A DNA stretch of 64,000 bases. Origin: Dastarcus helophoroides (taxonomy: Eukaryota > Arthropoda > Insecta > Coleoptera > Bothrideridae). Every line of letters begins with the position of its first letter. The stretch's first letter is position 1. A program made the translations under genes and the position numbers. This document shows positions 1 to 13,214 of this stretch, one piece after another. The notes below the pieces were generated by a model. It had not been told where the DNA came from. It searched no databases and saw only the letters and a program-made list of their open reading frames with translations. The DNA is taken from NCBI GenBank assembly GCA_028583605.1, contig CM053332.1, forward strand, positions 16,403,267 to 16,467,266, given 5' to 3'.

Positions 1-1300
1 AATGTCGAAATTATCAATAAAGTCGAAACTTTCAGTCGATATTTTCAGCCGAAATATTCAGTCGACATTTTCAGTCGAAATTTTGAAGTAAAAATTTTGG
101 AAAAATCGAAATTTTGAATAAATCAAACCACTCTACAAACGCGATATTATCAAAAATTTTCATTGTCCAGTTTTCAAAGAGATCTAAATTTTTCGAAAAG
201 TAACATTTATGAAAATGTCGAAATTATCAGAAAAATCAAAATATTCAGTCGACATTTTCAGTCAAAATTTTGAAAAGTTAAAATTTTGGAAAAATCGAAA
301 TTTTGAATAAAGTTGAGATGTTGAAAGGATGGAAATTCAACCATCACTTGACATTGTCACAAAACGTCAAAAGTGCTAAAAATCAAAATTTTTGAAAAAA
401 TGGGGATTTGTAAAAAAACTGAAATTTTCGAAACGTGGGATCGAAAAAAGGACGAAATTTTCGGTAGAGGAGAAATTTTTAAGCCGAACTGTTAAAAAGA
501 GTCAAAACGAAATTTAATAGGCGAATATTTAAAAAAAATTAACATTTTATAAAAAAATCTCTATTAAAAAAATCAAAACTGCCAAAAAGTCGAAATTTTG
601 AACCATTAAACCATTAAAAAAAATAGTCAAACCTATTAAAAAGTAAAATTTTCAGCAAAAAAAATATAATTTTCAAAAAAAATTATGAGGTGCAATTTTG
701 AAAAAATTCGATAATTTAGAAAATCAAAATTTTTAAAAAAGTTCAGCTTTAAAAATTCTGCATTTTCAGAAAAAGTAAACGTTTTTAAAGGATGGAAATT
801 TTGAAAAAATTTCGAAATTTTCAAAGATTCGCAAAAAAATAAAACACCAAAAAGACGAAATTTCTACCGAAATATGAAAACTAAGCCGACTTCCTAAAAC
901 TTCCCAAAATTCCAGGATTTGCCTTTTTTTCTCAAAATTTTCGATAAAATCTTGGTATTTCTAATTTTTCCTAGAAATTGGGAATTTCGGTTAAAATTTC
1001 AAGAGAAAAATAGAACACTTATATTCCAATTTGAAGCCAGAATCTTGAAATTGAAGCCGAAATTTTGAGGGTAAACTTGAAACGACGACACGTTAGAAAA
1101 TGTCTAATTTAAACTTCCAATTTTTATCTGGTTTTGCTTACGCTATATTTGACTTTTTTCTTAAAATTTCGATGTCAGTCTCGACGCTGCGATTTTTTTC
1201 AGATTTTTTTAAATTTAGGCAGCTTTAAAATCAACGTTTAGTTAAGTCTTGAATTCGTTTTGTAGAATTCGTTCAAAGTTTATAAATTCGTAGTTTGGAA
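1..1300. repeat. A-rich TCGAAATTTT low-complexity block
   Basis: No gene is seen. The + strand is a degenerate string of words such as TCGAAATTTTGAAAAA with stops in all frames. Positions about 40-80 and 240-265 carry short tandem units of the kind CAGTCGACATTTT. The first 600 bases have direct copies at 8.7-9.2 and 9.5-10.0 kb and an inverted copy at 7.2-8.05 kb, so this is the edge of a larger duplicated block. Base composition becomes more ordinary after about 1,090 but nothing recognisable appears. Confidence 0.8.
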
Positions 1301-1307
1301 AATTAGA

Positions 1308-1612
1308 ATATGAAACGAAGGCTTCCACGGCCAGAGTTAGTACAGGAGATTGGACCGTGTCAAAGAACTACTAAAAGTGTTCGACGTTTCGCCCACCATC
1401 GTAGGGGGCTTCTTCAGAAACAAAGAAAAGAAACAATAAATAAAAAGGGAAATACAAGGGAATATGCCAAAATGAGCACGGTAATTCAATATGTCCACCA
1501 TACCGGAGGCGAAACTCTTCTGAATTGAAAACTGATATAAAGGATAGGAAAGTTTAGACAGAAGAGCACGATAACTCAGTATGTCCACCATACCAGAGGT
1601 GAAACTCTTAGA
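1308..1612 (+). mobile_element. Foldback element family B, partial copy
   Basis: This is the same sequence as the terminal arm of the element at 25.1-25.8 kb. It starts near GAAGGCTTCCACGGCCAGAG, passes through CGACGTTTCGCCCACCATCG and a GAAACAATAAATAAAAAGGG tract, then carries about one and a half of the 90-bp internal units (GTATGTCCACCATACC). Only one arm is present, so the copy is truncated. The small open frames here reflect the 90-bp unit being a multiple of three. Confidence 0.75.
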
Positions 1613-3420
1613 TTCTTCAGAAAAATTAAAAACTTTTTGGAACGGGCGAATTTTGAAAAAATGTAGAAGTTTTCACAAAAAGTCGAGCTTCTGACAAAAG
1701 AATGGAAATTTCGAAAAAAAACTTCAAATTTTGAATGAAGCTTTACTTAACTTAGAAAAAAGTCCTAAATTTGATGATAAAACGTTAAAATTTTCAAAAA
1801 AGATTATAATCCTGAAAAAATTCAAAGATTTCAAGAAGTTGCAATTTTGAAAAAAAGTCCAATTTTTCAAAAAAGTGAGAATTTTCGGGAAGAAGTCGGA
1901 ATTATCAAAAAAGAGAAGTTAAAACTTTAAGAAATAGTAAAAAGTTTGAGCTAAAGTGGAAATTTTGAAAAAAACGGCAAAGGTTTTCAAAAAAAAATGT
2001 TTCAACATAAACATATAAAATAACCAAAATTTTGAAAAAAATCGAAATTTTGAAAAAAATCGAAATTTTGAAAAAAATTGAAATTTTGAGAAAAAACTTT
2101 GTCAAATGTTTTACAAGAAGTAGAAATTTTAAAAAAATTTCCAAAAATATCAAATTCTCAAAAAGTTACAGCTTCGAGAAAAAGTGGAAATTTTGATGAT
2201 CAAAGGTCGAACTATTCAAAAAAACTCTAAATTCTGAAAAAGGTTCGAAAATATTGAAAATGTCGAAATATTTCAAAAAACCAAAAGGAAAATGTAATTT
2301 TTCAAATAAAAGTTCAGTTTACTGCATAAAAGCCGAAGCCTCGAGAAAAAGTCGAAATTTAGAAAAAAATCATAATTTTTCAAAAAAGGTCAAAACTTTG
2401 AGAAATTGTCAAAATTTGGCCCAAGGTGATAATTTAAAAAAAACGGGGTAGAAGTTGTTAAAAGTCAGTTTTTCAACATCATTAAATTTACAGAAAAAAA
2501 AACAATATTTTGAAAAAGAATTAACAATTTTGAGATAAGATCGAATGTGTAAACATTTTCAAAAAAATCAGAATTTGAAAAATAAATTAAAATCCTCAAG
2601 AAAAGTGCAACTGAAAAGCGATTAATAAAATAAATAAACATTTTAAAAAAGTGGGAGCTAAAAAAAACATTTGAATTTTAAAGTTTTAAACATATAAAAA
2701 CGAAATGCTTTAAAGAAGTCGAAAAATGTTCAAGAATTTTCAAGAAAAATCGAAGGCAGACTTCTCAAAAAGTAATTATGTTTAGAAACTCAGAATTTTA
2801 TGAAAAAGTGAAAATTGAAAAAAGTTGAATAAAAAAAACAAATACTCGAGAGAGTCGATATCTGCAAAAAGTTAAAACTTTGAAAAAATTTAAATTTTTA
2901 AAAAGAATTAAAATGTTTTGAAAAAATCAAATTTAAAACTAGTTAGATTTCCAACAAAAAAAAGAAAATTTCGAGTCTGGAGTTTCCGAAATGGTCAATA
3001 TTTACAAAAATATCAAGTATTCAAACTTCGAGATCAATTCAAAATATTCAAAAAAATTTGAAATTTTCAAAAAATAAAATCTTTATTTAACAGGACAAAA
3101 GTTATAAAAAAAGTAAAATGTTCAAAAAAAATCAAAACCAACCAAATAAGACAGAATTTTGAGGAATTTGGAATATTCAAAAAATCAAAATTTTGAAAAT
3201 AGTCAAAATTTTCAAAATCAAGTTAAAATTTCGAAATTTTGGAAGTCGAACGAGAAAAGATCGACTTTGTGAAAAAGTGATTTTTATTGTCGAATTTTTC
3301 GAAATTTCAAAATTTTCAATAGAAATTAAATTCTTCAGAAAAGATGAAATTTTCAAAATAGTATATAACCAAAGTTTTAAATTAAGATTTTGATGAAATA
3401 GTCAAAATTTATAAAAAATA
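1613..3420. repeat. A-rich low-complexity block
   Basis: Degenerate TCGAAATTTTGAAAAA words continue without a supportable gene. Around 2,036-2,095 the unit GAAATTTTGAAAAAAATC is repeated four times nearly perfectly, which shows how local expansions arise in this background. Confidence 0.75.
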
Positions 3421-5700
3421 AGTTCAAAATTTAACAGAAGGGTTTTTAGACTTTGTACCTTAATTTAGAAATAATGAACTTAACCCAACTATTTAATTTT
3501 TTTCTGGAAATTTTGCTAAAAATTTCAAAATTTTTGAAAGTTTTGGTTAGCCTTTTTTCGATATTTTAACTTTTTCTTTTGAAGTTTTTATTATTATTAT
3601 TATTTTTCTATAATATCGACTTTAAACAAAATTTAGTCTTTTCCTGGCTAGTATAACCCTTTTTATCGACAGATTGACTTTTATTCTTTAATTCTAGACA
3701 TTTTTCTCGAAATTATAAGTTGACAATTATAATTTTTTGAAATTTTTGAATATTCGACTTAGTTCAAAAGCTTTTAATTTCCAGAATTCGAAATTATGAG
3801 ATTTATTTTGAAAACTTGTTATTCATAAATTTAGTCTATTTTTGCTCAAAATTTAGATTTTCCAAAAATGTTGACTTTTTTCTTGAAATTTGGACATTCT
3901 TTCTAGATTTTGAATTAAAATTGAAAATAAAAAATAACGTAAAATATTCAAACTCAAATTAGCAGTTTTGCATTTGAAATCTAACTTCTGCTAGCATTTT
4001 GGGCAAAAATTTGAAATGTGTAATCTACATTTTAAAAGTAAAAATAAAAATCCACAAAAAATGCAGTTTCAATTATTTCTAATAATGAACCTTCTAGAAA
4101 AAAATTAAAATTTTTTTATTAACGACAAATTTTCCGAAAAAAAAAAACGTGAATTTCAATTTTAAAGACGAAATTTTAGGAAAAATTTCAACAGTAGCTC
4201 CAAAGTTTGTAAAGAAATTTAATATTCTGAAAATCGATTTTTGACAAAACAGTTCAAGGAGCAAAGGGCCAAGCTTTCAAATTAATATCAGAAGTTTCGT
4301 GAAAACAATTAATATTTAAAAAACACAATTTTGACTCCTAAATTCTAAAGAGCCTGAAAAAATATCGCAATTTCAAGGCTTAAGTCGAAATTTTGAGAAA
4401 AAAATCAAAATTTTCAGAATAAAAATCACTAAATTAGCGTAAACAAACTCATTGGAAGTTTAAATTAGACATTTTCTAAGATGTCACTATTTCAAGTTTA
4501 CTCTAAAAATACCGACTCCAATTTTAAGATCTTAGCTTTAAATTGGAATATAATTTTGTATTTTTTTCATGAAATTATAATTTGAAATTTAAAAATGTCT
4601 GATGTAAATTAGAAATTGCGAGATTTCAGCGAAAATTTTGAGAAAAAATCATATCTTGGAATTATAGAAAGTTTTAGGAAGTTGGCAGCGTAAAAAATCA
4701 TAAGAATTTAAATTTGGGATTTCGAAAAAAAATGCATTACTAAAATCAAAGTGGAATTTGAAGGACAAAATTGTCAACAAATCTAAAATTTGACTAACTT
4801 CAAAAAATTAGGAAAGGAAAATTAACGTTTAAGGAAAGAAGTAAATTTGGAGTTTTCTAAAAAAAGTTCAAATTTCTAGAAAAACTCGAATTTGCGAAAA
4901 AAATTGTAAGGAAAGCCGAGTTTCCCTAGCTCAAATGAAAATCACGCTACTGCTTTATTCCAAAGTTACAACAGAAGATAATTTTTTTTACTTTAAACTC
5001 AACGAAAGAAAGAAATATTTCCGGATAAAAGTCCAAATTTGAAGATAAAGCCAAACATTTTTAAAAATGATTCAAGTAAAAATTAAAGACGAAATTTTCA
5101 AAATAGTATATAACCAAAGGATCCTTTCTCTTTTTTCACCTAGGAGAAAAAGTTAATTTTTTTTATAAAGTTCGGGGTTTTTTTGAAGTTTGAACTCAAA
5201 ATGAACCCAGAATTCAGAGGTTATGCGTGAAATTTTTATAAATTCGAAAAATCGAGAAATATTTTCTTCAAATAAACATGACCTGAGTAGGTAATATGCT
5301 GTAACATTTAAAAAAAGAGGGAGAACATTTCCTAAATTATGTTAGAAAATCAGTTTTTAAATCAAATAAAAACTTTTAAAAAATCAAAAAATGAGTTACC
5401 CGGAACTGAATCGAAAATCAGAAAGCCCGCTATTTTTGTTGGAACGAAAACCAGAACGGAACCGATATGTTTTTTTCCCGGAACGAAAATCGAAAACCGG
5501 AACGAAAAAATAGTGGTTCGATGCCCTGGAAAAAATAGGGATTTTAAAAAGATCTAAAAGGTGGAAAGGTGGGGTTGAAAAAAAGACCAAATTTTCGGTA
5601 GAGGAGAAATTTTCTAGTCGATTTGTTGAAATGAGTTGAACGAAATTTAAAAGGGTGAATATTTAAAAAAAATATATTGAAATTTTGGAAAAACGTCATG
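3421..5700. repeat. Mixed-orientation low-complexity block
   Basis: T-rich to about 4.0 kb, then A-rich. The words are the same but more diverged. A short TTA microsatellite lies at about 3,588-3,604. The phrase TTTTCAAAATAGTATATAACC occurs near 3,350 and again near 5,100, so two shared segments are present. From about 5,395 to 5,525 the words change to quasi-repeats of CCGGAACGAAAA, which look like the degraded subterminal repeats of some transposon. No coding exon was found. Confidence 0.65.
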
Positions 5701-7100
5701 TGATCGGCTAGTAATAAATAAAGCAATAATGTAAATCAAAAGTGTATCGTGTTTTGGTGTTGTTGGGCTCATGGGAGAATTAAGTGAAACTGTGAAGAAC
5801 TCTTTTCATTAGAAAGAGACGGCGGCAGCTAGAATGGGCCAGATAAGCAAAAACAACTGCTATCTGGAACAAGGTAAAGCACTCTACTCAGGTAACTAAA
5901 TAATATATATCCCAAAGACCGTAGATAATGGTAAAAACCAAACAATCTATAGAAGAGGCTGTAAATGCACTCTCGTTCTCTTACTTTGCCGATGCTGCCT
6001 TGCTAAGTGGCCTTTCGGATAACCAGTTTTAACTTTGGCATTTTTCTTACGAACTTTTCTGTATTCGTTAAGTGTTTTAATTGAATAAACATTCTATCTA
6101 CAAATGAGTTCTTAAATCCGGCGTTGATTTTTTATTTATGTTTTCTTAATAGCTGAAGAATGCTTAATATTTTCCAGGAAATACCACTAGGTACGCATAT
6201 GCTGCATCTAAATCAGATTGCTTTCGAGAATATTCAGAATATGAAACCAATTTGTAGTCGTATTTTCCATTTGTGAGATTATTACTGGCTGATAGCGATG
6301 TTATCGATGTGTTCCATCGCATTCTTAAATGTTTATAAACAATTTAATGACTTCATCGAGAGATAATTAATAGGTTTTTATATTTTTTTATTTTTCATTC
6401 CTTATAAATTAAAAAAAAATCGTTGCTGTTCCACAACGACAGTTCCAGAACATTATGAGTAATCCACATTCACCCCTGTTGTATTTCGAACGCCCCTTCA
6501 ATTTGTCCTGAAATACTGAAATACGTTAGAAATCTGGCGCCTCCGTGTTGGCGCCGGTCGTCTTGATCATTATGTGAACGTCTAAAAATTATTTATCAAT
6601 TCATTTTATGTATTGTCGCAGTTCTGTCGGCGGTCGTACGTTTGAAAACAAGCGCTTGTTTACCGATAAAACACATAAAACAAATACAATTTTTTTTTCG
6701 TGGTCTACAAAGTTTACGACACCCGTTGACTGTGAAGCGCAAAACGTTCCTTATGTCTGGCAAAATATTGACTGTAAAACGTAATTATACGACTACCTGG
6801 ACGACGAGAGGAGCAGTCGGTTTCCTGTGACAATTCGAACGCACCGAGATTCGGTGCATATTGACAGACAGGTCCGGCGCCGGCTCTTATTATCCGCAAT
6901 TAAAGTTGCCGGTGTACAATTACCCAAGCACGCAAAACCACTAGACCAAAACGCACTCAAACAATGTCAACTGTTTTTTGTTTTGTTGGGCCCGTTAATT
7001 ACCCCGTGGAATGGGTCCTCGCCAACGCGTGGGAACAAAAAATAATTTCGTTTGCTTTAGGATTTCAAAATTCATTGAAAATGTAGCATATTCATCAAAA
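5701..7100. other. Unique-sequence island without a recognised gene
   Basis: Composition is close to ordinary insect DNA, with a GC-richer part at 6,530-7,030. Frames of about 60-70 codons exist on both strands at 6,640-7,045, but none has a recognisable motif and they overlap each other. A donor-like AAGGTAAAG follows a short open frame near 5,875, too little to call an exon. It could hold regulatory DNA or a 5' untranslated region. Confidence 0.5.
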
Positions 7101-7192
7101 ATGATGGAAATACAAATCTTGTCCCCTGAAATCAAGAAAGATTAACAAAGGTTGCTCTAACGCGTTTCGACGGCCAAGCTATCATCAGATTT
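7101..7192 (+). mobile_element. Family A foldback repeat, half copy
   Basis: Carries the family A core in forward order: ACAAATCTTGTCCCCTGAAA, an AAGAAAGATTAA tract, GTTGCTCTAACGCGTTTCGA and CCAAGCTATCATC. The other arm is missing here; a reverse-oriented outer end of the same family lies at 8,063-8,130. Confidence 0.8.
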
Positions 7193-8062
7193 CGAAAATT
7201 TCAGTTTTTTTTTAAAATCCCCATGTTTTCAAAATTTTGAATTTTTAAAACTTTTGACGTTTTGTGACAATGTCGAGTGATGGTTGAATTTCGATCTTTT
7301 AAACTTTATTCAGGGTTTCGATTTTTCCAAAATTTTAACTTTATAAAATTTCGACTGAAAATGTCGACTGAAAATATCGACTGAAAATGTCGACCGAAAA
7401 ATTCGACTGAAAATATCGACTGCAAATGTCGACCGAAAAATTCGACTGAAAATGTTGACCGAGAAATTCGACTGAAAATTTCGACATTTTCATAAATAGA
7501 ACTTTTCGAAAAATTTAGATCTCTTTAAAAACTTGACAATGGACATTTTTGATAGTGTCGCGTTTTTTGAGTGGTTTGATTTATTCCAAATTTTGATTTT
7601 CTTGCAAAATTTAGACTCAAAATCTCGACTTTTTTCTTTATTTTTAAGTTTTGACTTTTCCGAAGATCTGTGTATACTGTTTTGAAAATTTTCATATTTT
7701 GGTAGAAATTTCCACTTTTCGGTGTTTTTTTTTGTAAATCTCTTTAAAAATTTCCACCCTTAAAAAATTTTTACTTTTAAAACTGAACTTTTTCAAAATT
7801 TTGATTTTTGTAAATTTTAGAATTTTTTTCAAAATTTTACCTTTCATAATTTTTTTAAATTATAATATTTTTGTTGAAAATTTTGATTCTTGATAAGTTC
7901 GACTATTTTTTTCAAAGGTTTCAAAATTTCGACTTTTTTGCAGTTTTGATTTTTTTTAATCGACATATCTTTATAAAATACAACTTTTTTTTAAATACTC
8001 GCCCTTTTAAATTTCGTTTCGACTCTTTTCAACAGTTCGGCTTAAAAATTAATCTTTTTTTC
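7193..8062. repeat. T-rich block, inverted copy of 1-600 and 8.7-9.2 kb
   Basis: Reads as the reverse complement of the A-rich blocks at 1-600 and 8,700-9,230, including the AAACTTTTGACGTTTTGTGACAATG segment type seen as its complement near 355. Positions 7,355-7,480 are a clear array of 13-bp units (TCGACTGAAAATG), about nine copies. The 151-codon frame across 7,871-8,326 is an accident of this T-rich DNA and is not a gene. Confidence 0.75.
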
Positions 8063-8130
8063 TTAGTTTCAAGGGACAAGATTTGTATTTCAATTTTTGA
8101 GGATAACCAAGGGCCAGTCCGTTCCACCAA
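8063..8130 (-). mobile_element. Family A foldback repeat, outer end
   Basis: Reverse-oriented outer segment: GTTTCAAGGGACAAGATTTG followed by TTTTTGAGGATAACCAAGG and CCAGTCCGTTCCACC. With the 7,101-7,192 copy it brackets the inverted low-complexity block, which raises the possibility that the whole 7.1-8.13 kb interval moved or inverted between two family A copies. Confidence 0.8.
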
Positions 8131-10100
8131 ATTAAAAAAATCGAAAATGGTGATACATTTTTTCATAAGCGTAGGCAGGATTTCCTTCAAGAGGGGCAAC
8201 AATCATTCTGAAAAATTCACGTGCAAAGCTTTTACTCGAAGCGACCTATCCTGTCAAGGAGAATCTGCTGATCATGATGTCATTTGGTTGAAAATCGGCT
8301 CCAAACATAGGCGTAGCTTAGAATAGGACAGAGCCCCAATGGCTCATGCAGTTAAACAAAAATTTATATTCAACTAAGAAGACTTTTTATAAAAAATTTT
8401 CAGTTCGACAAAATTGGTCCTTTAAGTTATTGACGTTTCCTCGAAATTTCGACTTATTCCTCAAGATTCGTCTTATTCCATAAATTTCTTTCAAAATTTC
8501 AAATTTATTCCTAAAATTTGATTTCTTTCATCAGAATCCTACTTCGGTCAAAATTTCAAAATTGTTTTTCAAAATTAATCGTCTTATAGTTTTTTATATC
8601 ATTTACCAAAATTCGTTTTTTATTAAAATTTTGATTTTCTGAAAAATTTGACTTGTTTATCAAGATTTACCTTTGTCCTCAACATTAAATCGATGTTTTA
8701 ATGAAAAAATCAAAATTTGGAATAAATAAAACCTCTCAAAAAACGCGACATTATCAAAATGTTCATTATCAAGTTTTCAAATAGATCAAAATTTTTCGAA
8801 AAGTACAATTTATGAAAATGTCGAAGTTATCAGAAAAGTCGAAATTTTCAGTCGACCTTTTCAGTCGAAATTTTCGGTCGAAATTTTCAGTCGAAATTTT
8901 TAGTCGACATTTTCAGTCGAAATTTTGAAAAGTTAAAATTTTGGAAAAATCGAAATTTTGAATAAAGTTGAGATGTTGAAAAGAACGAAATGCAACCATC
9001 ACTTGACATTGTCACAAAACGTCAAAAGTTTTAAAAATTCAAAAATTTGAAAAAATGAGGATTTTCAAAAAACTGAAATTTTCGAACGGTGGGATCGATA
9101 AAGACGAAATTTTTGGTAGAAGAGAAATTTTTAAGCCGAACTGTTGAAAAGCATCAAAACGAAATTAAAAAGGGCTAATATTCAAAAAAAAAGTTGACAT
9201 TTTATAAAAATATCTCAATTAAAAAAATCATTTAGGAAAATCTGCTCCAAACATAGGCGCAGTTAGAATATAGCAGGGTAGGGCGCTTGCCCCCCCCCCT
9301 GGCTCATGCAGTTAAACGAAAAGTTATGTTCAACTGAGAAGACTTTCTCTAAAAAATTTCCATTCGACAAAATTCGTCCTTCTTTAAGCTATTGACATTT
9401 TCTCGAAATTTCGACTTATTTCCCAAAATTCGTTTTTTTTCATAAATTTCTCTCAAAATTTCAAATTTATTCCTCAAATCCGATTTCTTTCATCTGAATC
9501 CGATTTGGTCAATTAATCAAACCTCTCAAAAAACGCGACATTATGAAAATGTTCATTGTCAAGTTTTCAAAGAGATCTACATTTTTCGAAAAGTAAAATT
9601 TATGAAAATGTCGAAATTATCAGAAAGTCGAAATTTTGCAGTCGACATTTTCAGTCGAAATTTTCAGTCGACATTTTTAGTCGAAATTTTAAAAAGTTAA
9701 AATTTTGGAAAATCGAAATTTTAAATAAAGTTGAGATGTTGAAAAGATCGAAATTCAACTATCATTCGACATTGTCACAAAACGTCAAAAGTTTAAAAAA
9801 TTCAAAAATTTGAAAAAATAGAGATTTTAAAAAAATTAAATTTTCGAAACGTAGGATCGAAAAAAAGACGAAATTTTCAGTAGAGGAGAAATTTTTAAGC
9901 CGAACTGTTGAAAAGAGTCGAAACGAAATTTAAAAGCGCGAATATTCAAAAAAAAATTTTGATATTTTATAGAAATATTTCGATTTAAAAGATCATTTGG
10001 TTAAAAATCTGCTCCAAACATAGACGCAGCTAGCCCCCCGGCTCATGAAGTTGAACGACAATTTAGGTTCAACTGAGAATACTTTCTATAAAAACATTCC
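8131..10100. repeat. Tandemly repeated module F with low-complexity filler
   Basis: Three direct copies of a module begin with TCCAAACATAGGCG and GGCTCATGCAGTTAAAC (near 8,341, 9,301 and 10,031) and continue into a segment around AGAAGACTTT. The following A-rich filler is the same as at 1-600. Inverted copies of the module lie at 17.6-17.7 and 59.2-59.3 kb. A run of 12-13 C stands at about 9,287. No gene is seen. Confidence 0.7.
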
Positions 10101-12119
10101 ATTCGACAAAATTCGTTCTTTAAGCTATTGATGTTTTCTCGAAATTTCGACTTATTTCTCAAAATTCGTCTTTTTTCATAAATTTCTTTCAAAATTTCAA
10201 ATTTATTCCTAAAATTTGATTTCTTTCATCAGACTCCGACTTTAGTCAAAATTTCGAATTTTTATTTCAAAATTTATCGTTTTTTTTTAAATTCTACAAT
10301 TTCCCAAGATTCGTTTTTTCCGGAAACTTCAGCTTTTGATTTTCTGAAAAATTTGACTTATTTTTTGATAAAAATATTTATCTGGAAATTTTTATAATGA
10401 CTTTTTTTTAGAAAATTTGTAAAAAGACAAAAATTCCGAAAACATTTTTCCTGGAAATAACTGAAATACAACTTGTTTCTCAAAATTTCGACGTTTATCT
10501 CAATATTGGACATTTTCTGACTAAGGGTGGGGCAGATCAGGGCGCATGTCTGCCTCTGATTCAAGCGTTCAAGAGAAAATTCTAGAAATTGCATTTTTCT
10601 CAAAATTTGTCCTTTTTCCAAAATTTTGACAAAATTTGACTCTCTCTGAAGAATTTCGAGTGTTTACTAAATTTCGACTTTTTTTTTCAAAATATCGATC
10701 TTGTCAAGTTTTCTTTAAATTTTGATTGGTTTATTTGTCTTTTATCTTTTGAAAATTTCATTTTTTTTTTAAATGTTCTTTTTTTTACAAGTTTTTTCAC
10801 TCGAAATTTAGACTTTTTTGTGATTTTAGACTTTTATTTTGCCAAATTAGACTTTGGTTTTGAAAATTTTGAATGTTTTTAAAATTCCAATTATTTCTTG
10901 AAAGTTTGAGTTTTTCAAAAAGTCTGACTTTCAGATTTTCCTCAAATTTTGTAAATTTGTAAAATTGACTTTTTTGAAAAAGTCAAGTTTTCCTTAAATT
11001 TGATTTGTTTATTTGTCTTTTTTTTTGAAAACTTGGACTTTTTTGAAAATTTTTCTTTTTTTACAAATTCTTTTTCTCGAAATTTAGACTTTCTTTGTGA
11101 TTATAGACTTTTATTTGGCCAAATTCTACATTAGTTTTAAAAAAATCGAATGTTTTTAAAATTTTAAATTTTTCTCGAAAGTTTGAGTTTTTTCAAAAAT
11201 TCAGACTTTCAGATATTCCCCAAATGTTGGAAATTTGTAAAATTGAATTTTCTTGGAAAACCAAGTTTTCTTTACATTTTGATTTGTTTATTTTTTATGA
11301 AAATTTCAATTTTTTTGAAAATTTTCCTTTTTATTACAAGTTTTTTTTCTCGAAATTTAGACTTTTTTGTGATTTTGGAATTTTATTTTGCAAAATTCAC
11401 TTTTGTTTTAAAAATTTCGAATTTTTAAAAAGACTTTGATTTTTTCTCGAACGTTTGAAAGTTCTGATTATTAAAGTTTTCTTAAGTTTTGGAAATTTGC
11501 AAAATTGACGTTTCTTTGAAAAATTCGAGCCTTTTTTAAATTTTGATTTATTAATTTGTCTTTTTTTGAAAATTTCGATTTTTAAAAAATTTTTGAATGT
11601 CTCGAAGAATTTCAACTTTTGAATTTCTCTAGAAATTTTGAGTTTCTTAAAAAATTTTGACTCAAAATTTTTCTCAAATTTTGGACTCAATATTTTCTCT
11701 AATATTTGGACTTTTGTAAAATTGACTTTTCTTTGAAAATTTCGAGTTAAAAATGTCGATTTTTTGTATTTATCTTTTTTTACAATTTCAACTATTTTCA
11801 AGATTTTGACATTTTTGAAAATTTCAACGTGTTTCACTCTAAATTTTTACTTTTTTGCAAATTTCCCATTTTAAATTTTTTCAAAAGGTCGTTTTTTTCT
11901 TTGGAATTTTTTGTAAAATTCCAATTTTGAAACTTAAACTTCTAAACATTTTTATCTTTTTTCTCGAAGTTAATTTGAACAAATTTTGAAAACTGTCGAT
12001 ATTTTTGAAAATTTAAATTATTTGAAAATTTCGACTTCTTAAAATTTTGGCTTTTAAAAAGTTGAATTGTTTTATAATTTTCAAAATTTTAAATTAATTG
12101 AAAATTTTAACTTAGAAAT
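10101..12119. repeat. T-rich block with ~275-bp tandem repeats
   Basis: The segment TTTTTCTCGAAATTTAGACT recurs at about 10,801, 11,077 and 11,350, a period of 273-276 bp. Part of this block (about 11.3-11.8 kb) has a direct copy at 20.83-21.3 kb. Positions 10,500-10,600 carry a GC-richer patch (GGGGCAGATCAGGGCGCATG, then CTCTGATTCAAGCG) that recurs at 12,540 and, inverted, at 17.1 and 58.8 kb. Long frames such as 11,397-11,837 are lysine- and phenylalanine-rich artefacts. Confidence 0.7.
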
Positions 12120-13065
12120 TTTCGACTTATTTTTCAAAATTCGGCTTTTTTCATAAATTTCTTTCAAAACTTCAAATTTATTCCTAAAATTTAATTTCTT
12201 TCATCAGAATCCGACTTAAGTCAAAATTTTTATCTCAAAATTCATCGTTTTATTTTTTCAAATTCTACGATTTTCCAAAATTCGTTTTTGCCGGAAAAAG
12301 TTGAGCTATTTTTTAAATTTTGATTTTCTGAAAAATCTGACTCGTTTATCAAGATTTGCCTTTTTTCTTAAAACTTGATCGATTGTTTGATAAAAATATT
12401 TATCTGGACATTTTTATAAAGACTTTTTTAGAAATTTTGTAAAAAGACAAAAATTCTGAAAATTCCCTGTAATGGTTTATAGAAATACAACTTGTTTCTC
12501 AAAATTTCGACGTTTATCTTAGTATTGGACATTTTCTAACTAAGGGTGGGGCAGATCAAGGCGTATGTCTGCCTCTGCCTCTGATTCAAGCGTTCAAGAG
12601 AAAATTCTAGAAATTACATTTTTCTAAAAAATTATCCTTTTTCCAAAAATTTGGACAAAATTCGACTCTCTCTGAAGAATTTCGAGTGTTTTACTAAATT
12701 TCGACCTTTTCTCAAAATTTAGATCTTTTTTTGTTTTTCAATGGAAAAAAATCGAAATTTCTAGAAAAAAAAAACGAATCAAAAAAAAGACGTGGCATGG
12801 ATATTTTTCTCAAAATCCGTCTGTTTTCGCAAATTTAAAATTTATTCTAGAATCCCATCCTGTATGTTGCGGAACTCTGAATATTTCCTGCAAATTCGTA
12901 TTGTAACGAAATGTAAATTATAGAATTTAGTACGTAAGAAAATTTTCTAGTAAGATTTGATAAAGGGAAGGCGATAACGAAGCAAACGGCAAATAAGCGT
13001 TTCAGAAATTTCGGTAAAAGATAAGCCTTATCTGCGGGATTTTTCTAGAACCCGGGAGCCAAAAC

Positions 13066-13100
13066 TATATAAGGCGGTCGCCTTTCCCTCGAATCAGTCA
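13066..13100 (+). promoter_or_regulatory. LTR core promoter: TATA box and initiator
   Basis: TATATAAG stands at 13,066-13,073 and the initiator TCAGTC at 13,094-13,099. Taking its A (13,096) as +1 puts the first T of the TATA box at -30, the standard spacing. Downstream, 13,096-13,135 is a run of TCAG/TCAA and GTTAG repeats, so initiation could slip among several TCAGTC copies. Confidence 0.75.
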
Positions 13101-13208
13101 GTCAATCAGTTAGTTAGAGTCAGTCAGTCAGTGTAGTTAGTGAGTTAGTAGTTAGAAGTAAATAAGTGAGTTAATTATTCAGTTGTGGTGTTTCGAGTTT
13201 CGTTTGGG

Positions 13209-13214
13209 AATAAA
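13209..13214 (+). terminator. LTR poly(A) signal AATAAA
   Basis: AATAAA lies about 115 nt downstream of the inferred LTR start site and 56 nt before the LTR end, as expected for the R region of an LTR. Confidence 0.6.

Noticed and set aside
7871..8326. 151-codon plus-strand frame
   Set aside because: Runs through T-rich filler, a family A end and module F, three unrelated repeats, so it cannot be one gene.
11397..11837. 146-codon minus-strand frame (and 20,928-21,242)
   Set aside because: Lys/Phe-rich text produced by the TTTTGAAAATTTCGA words; the two are direct repeat copies without any domain.
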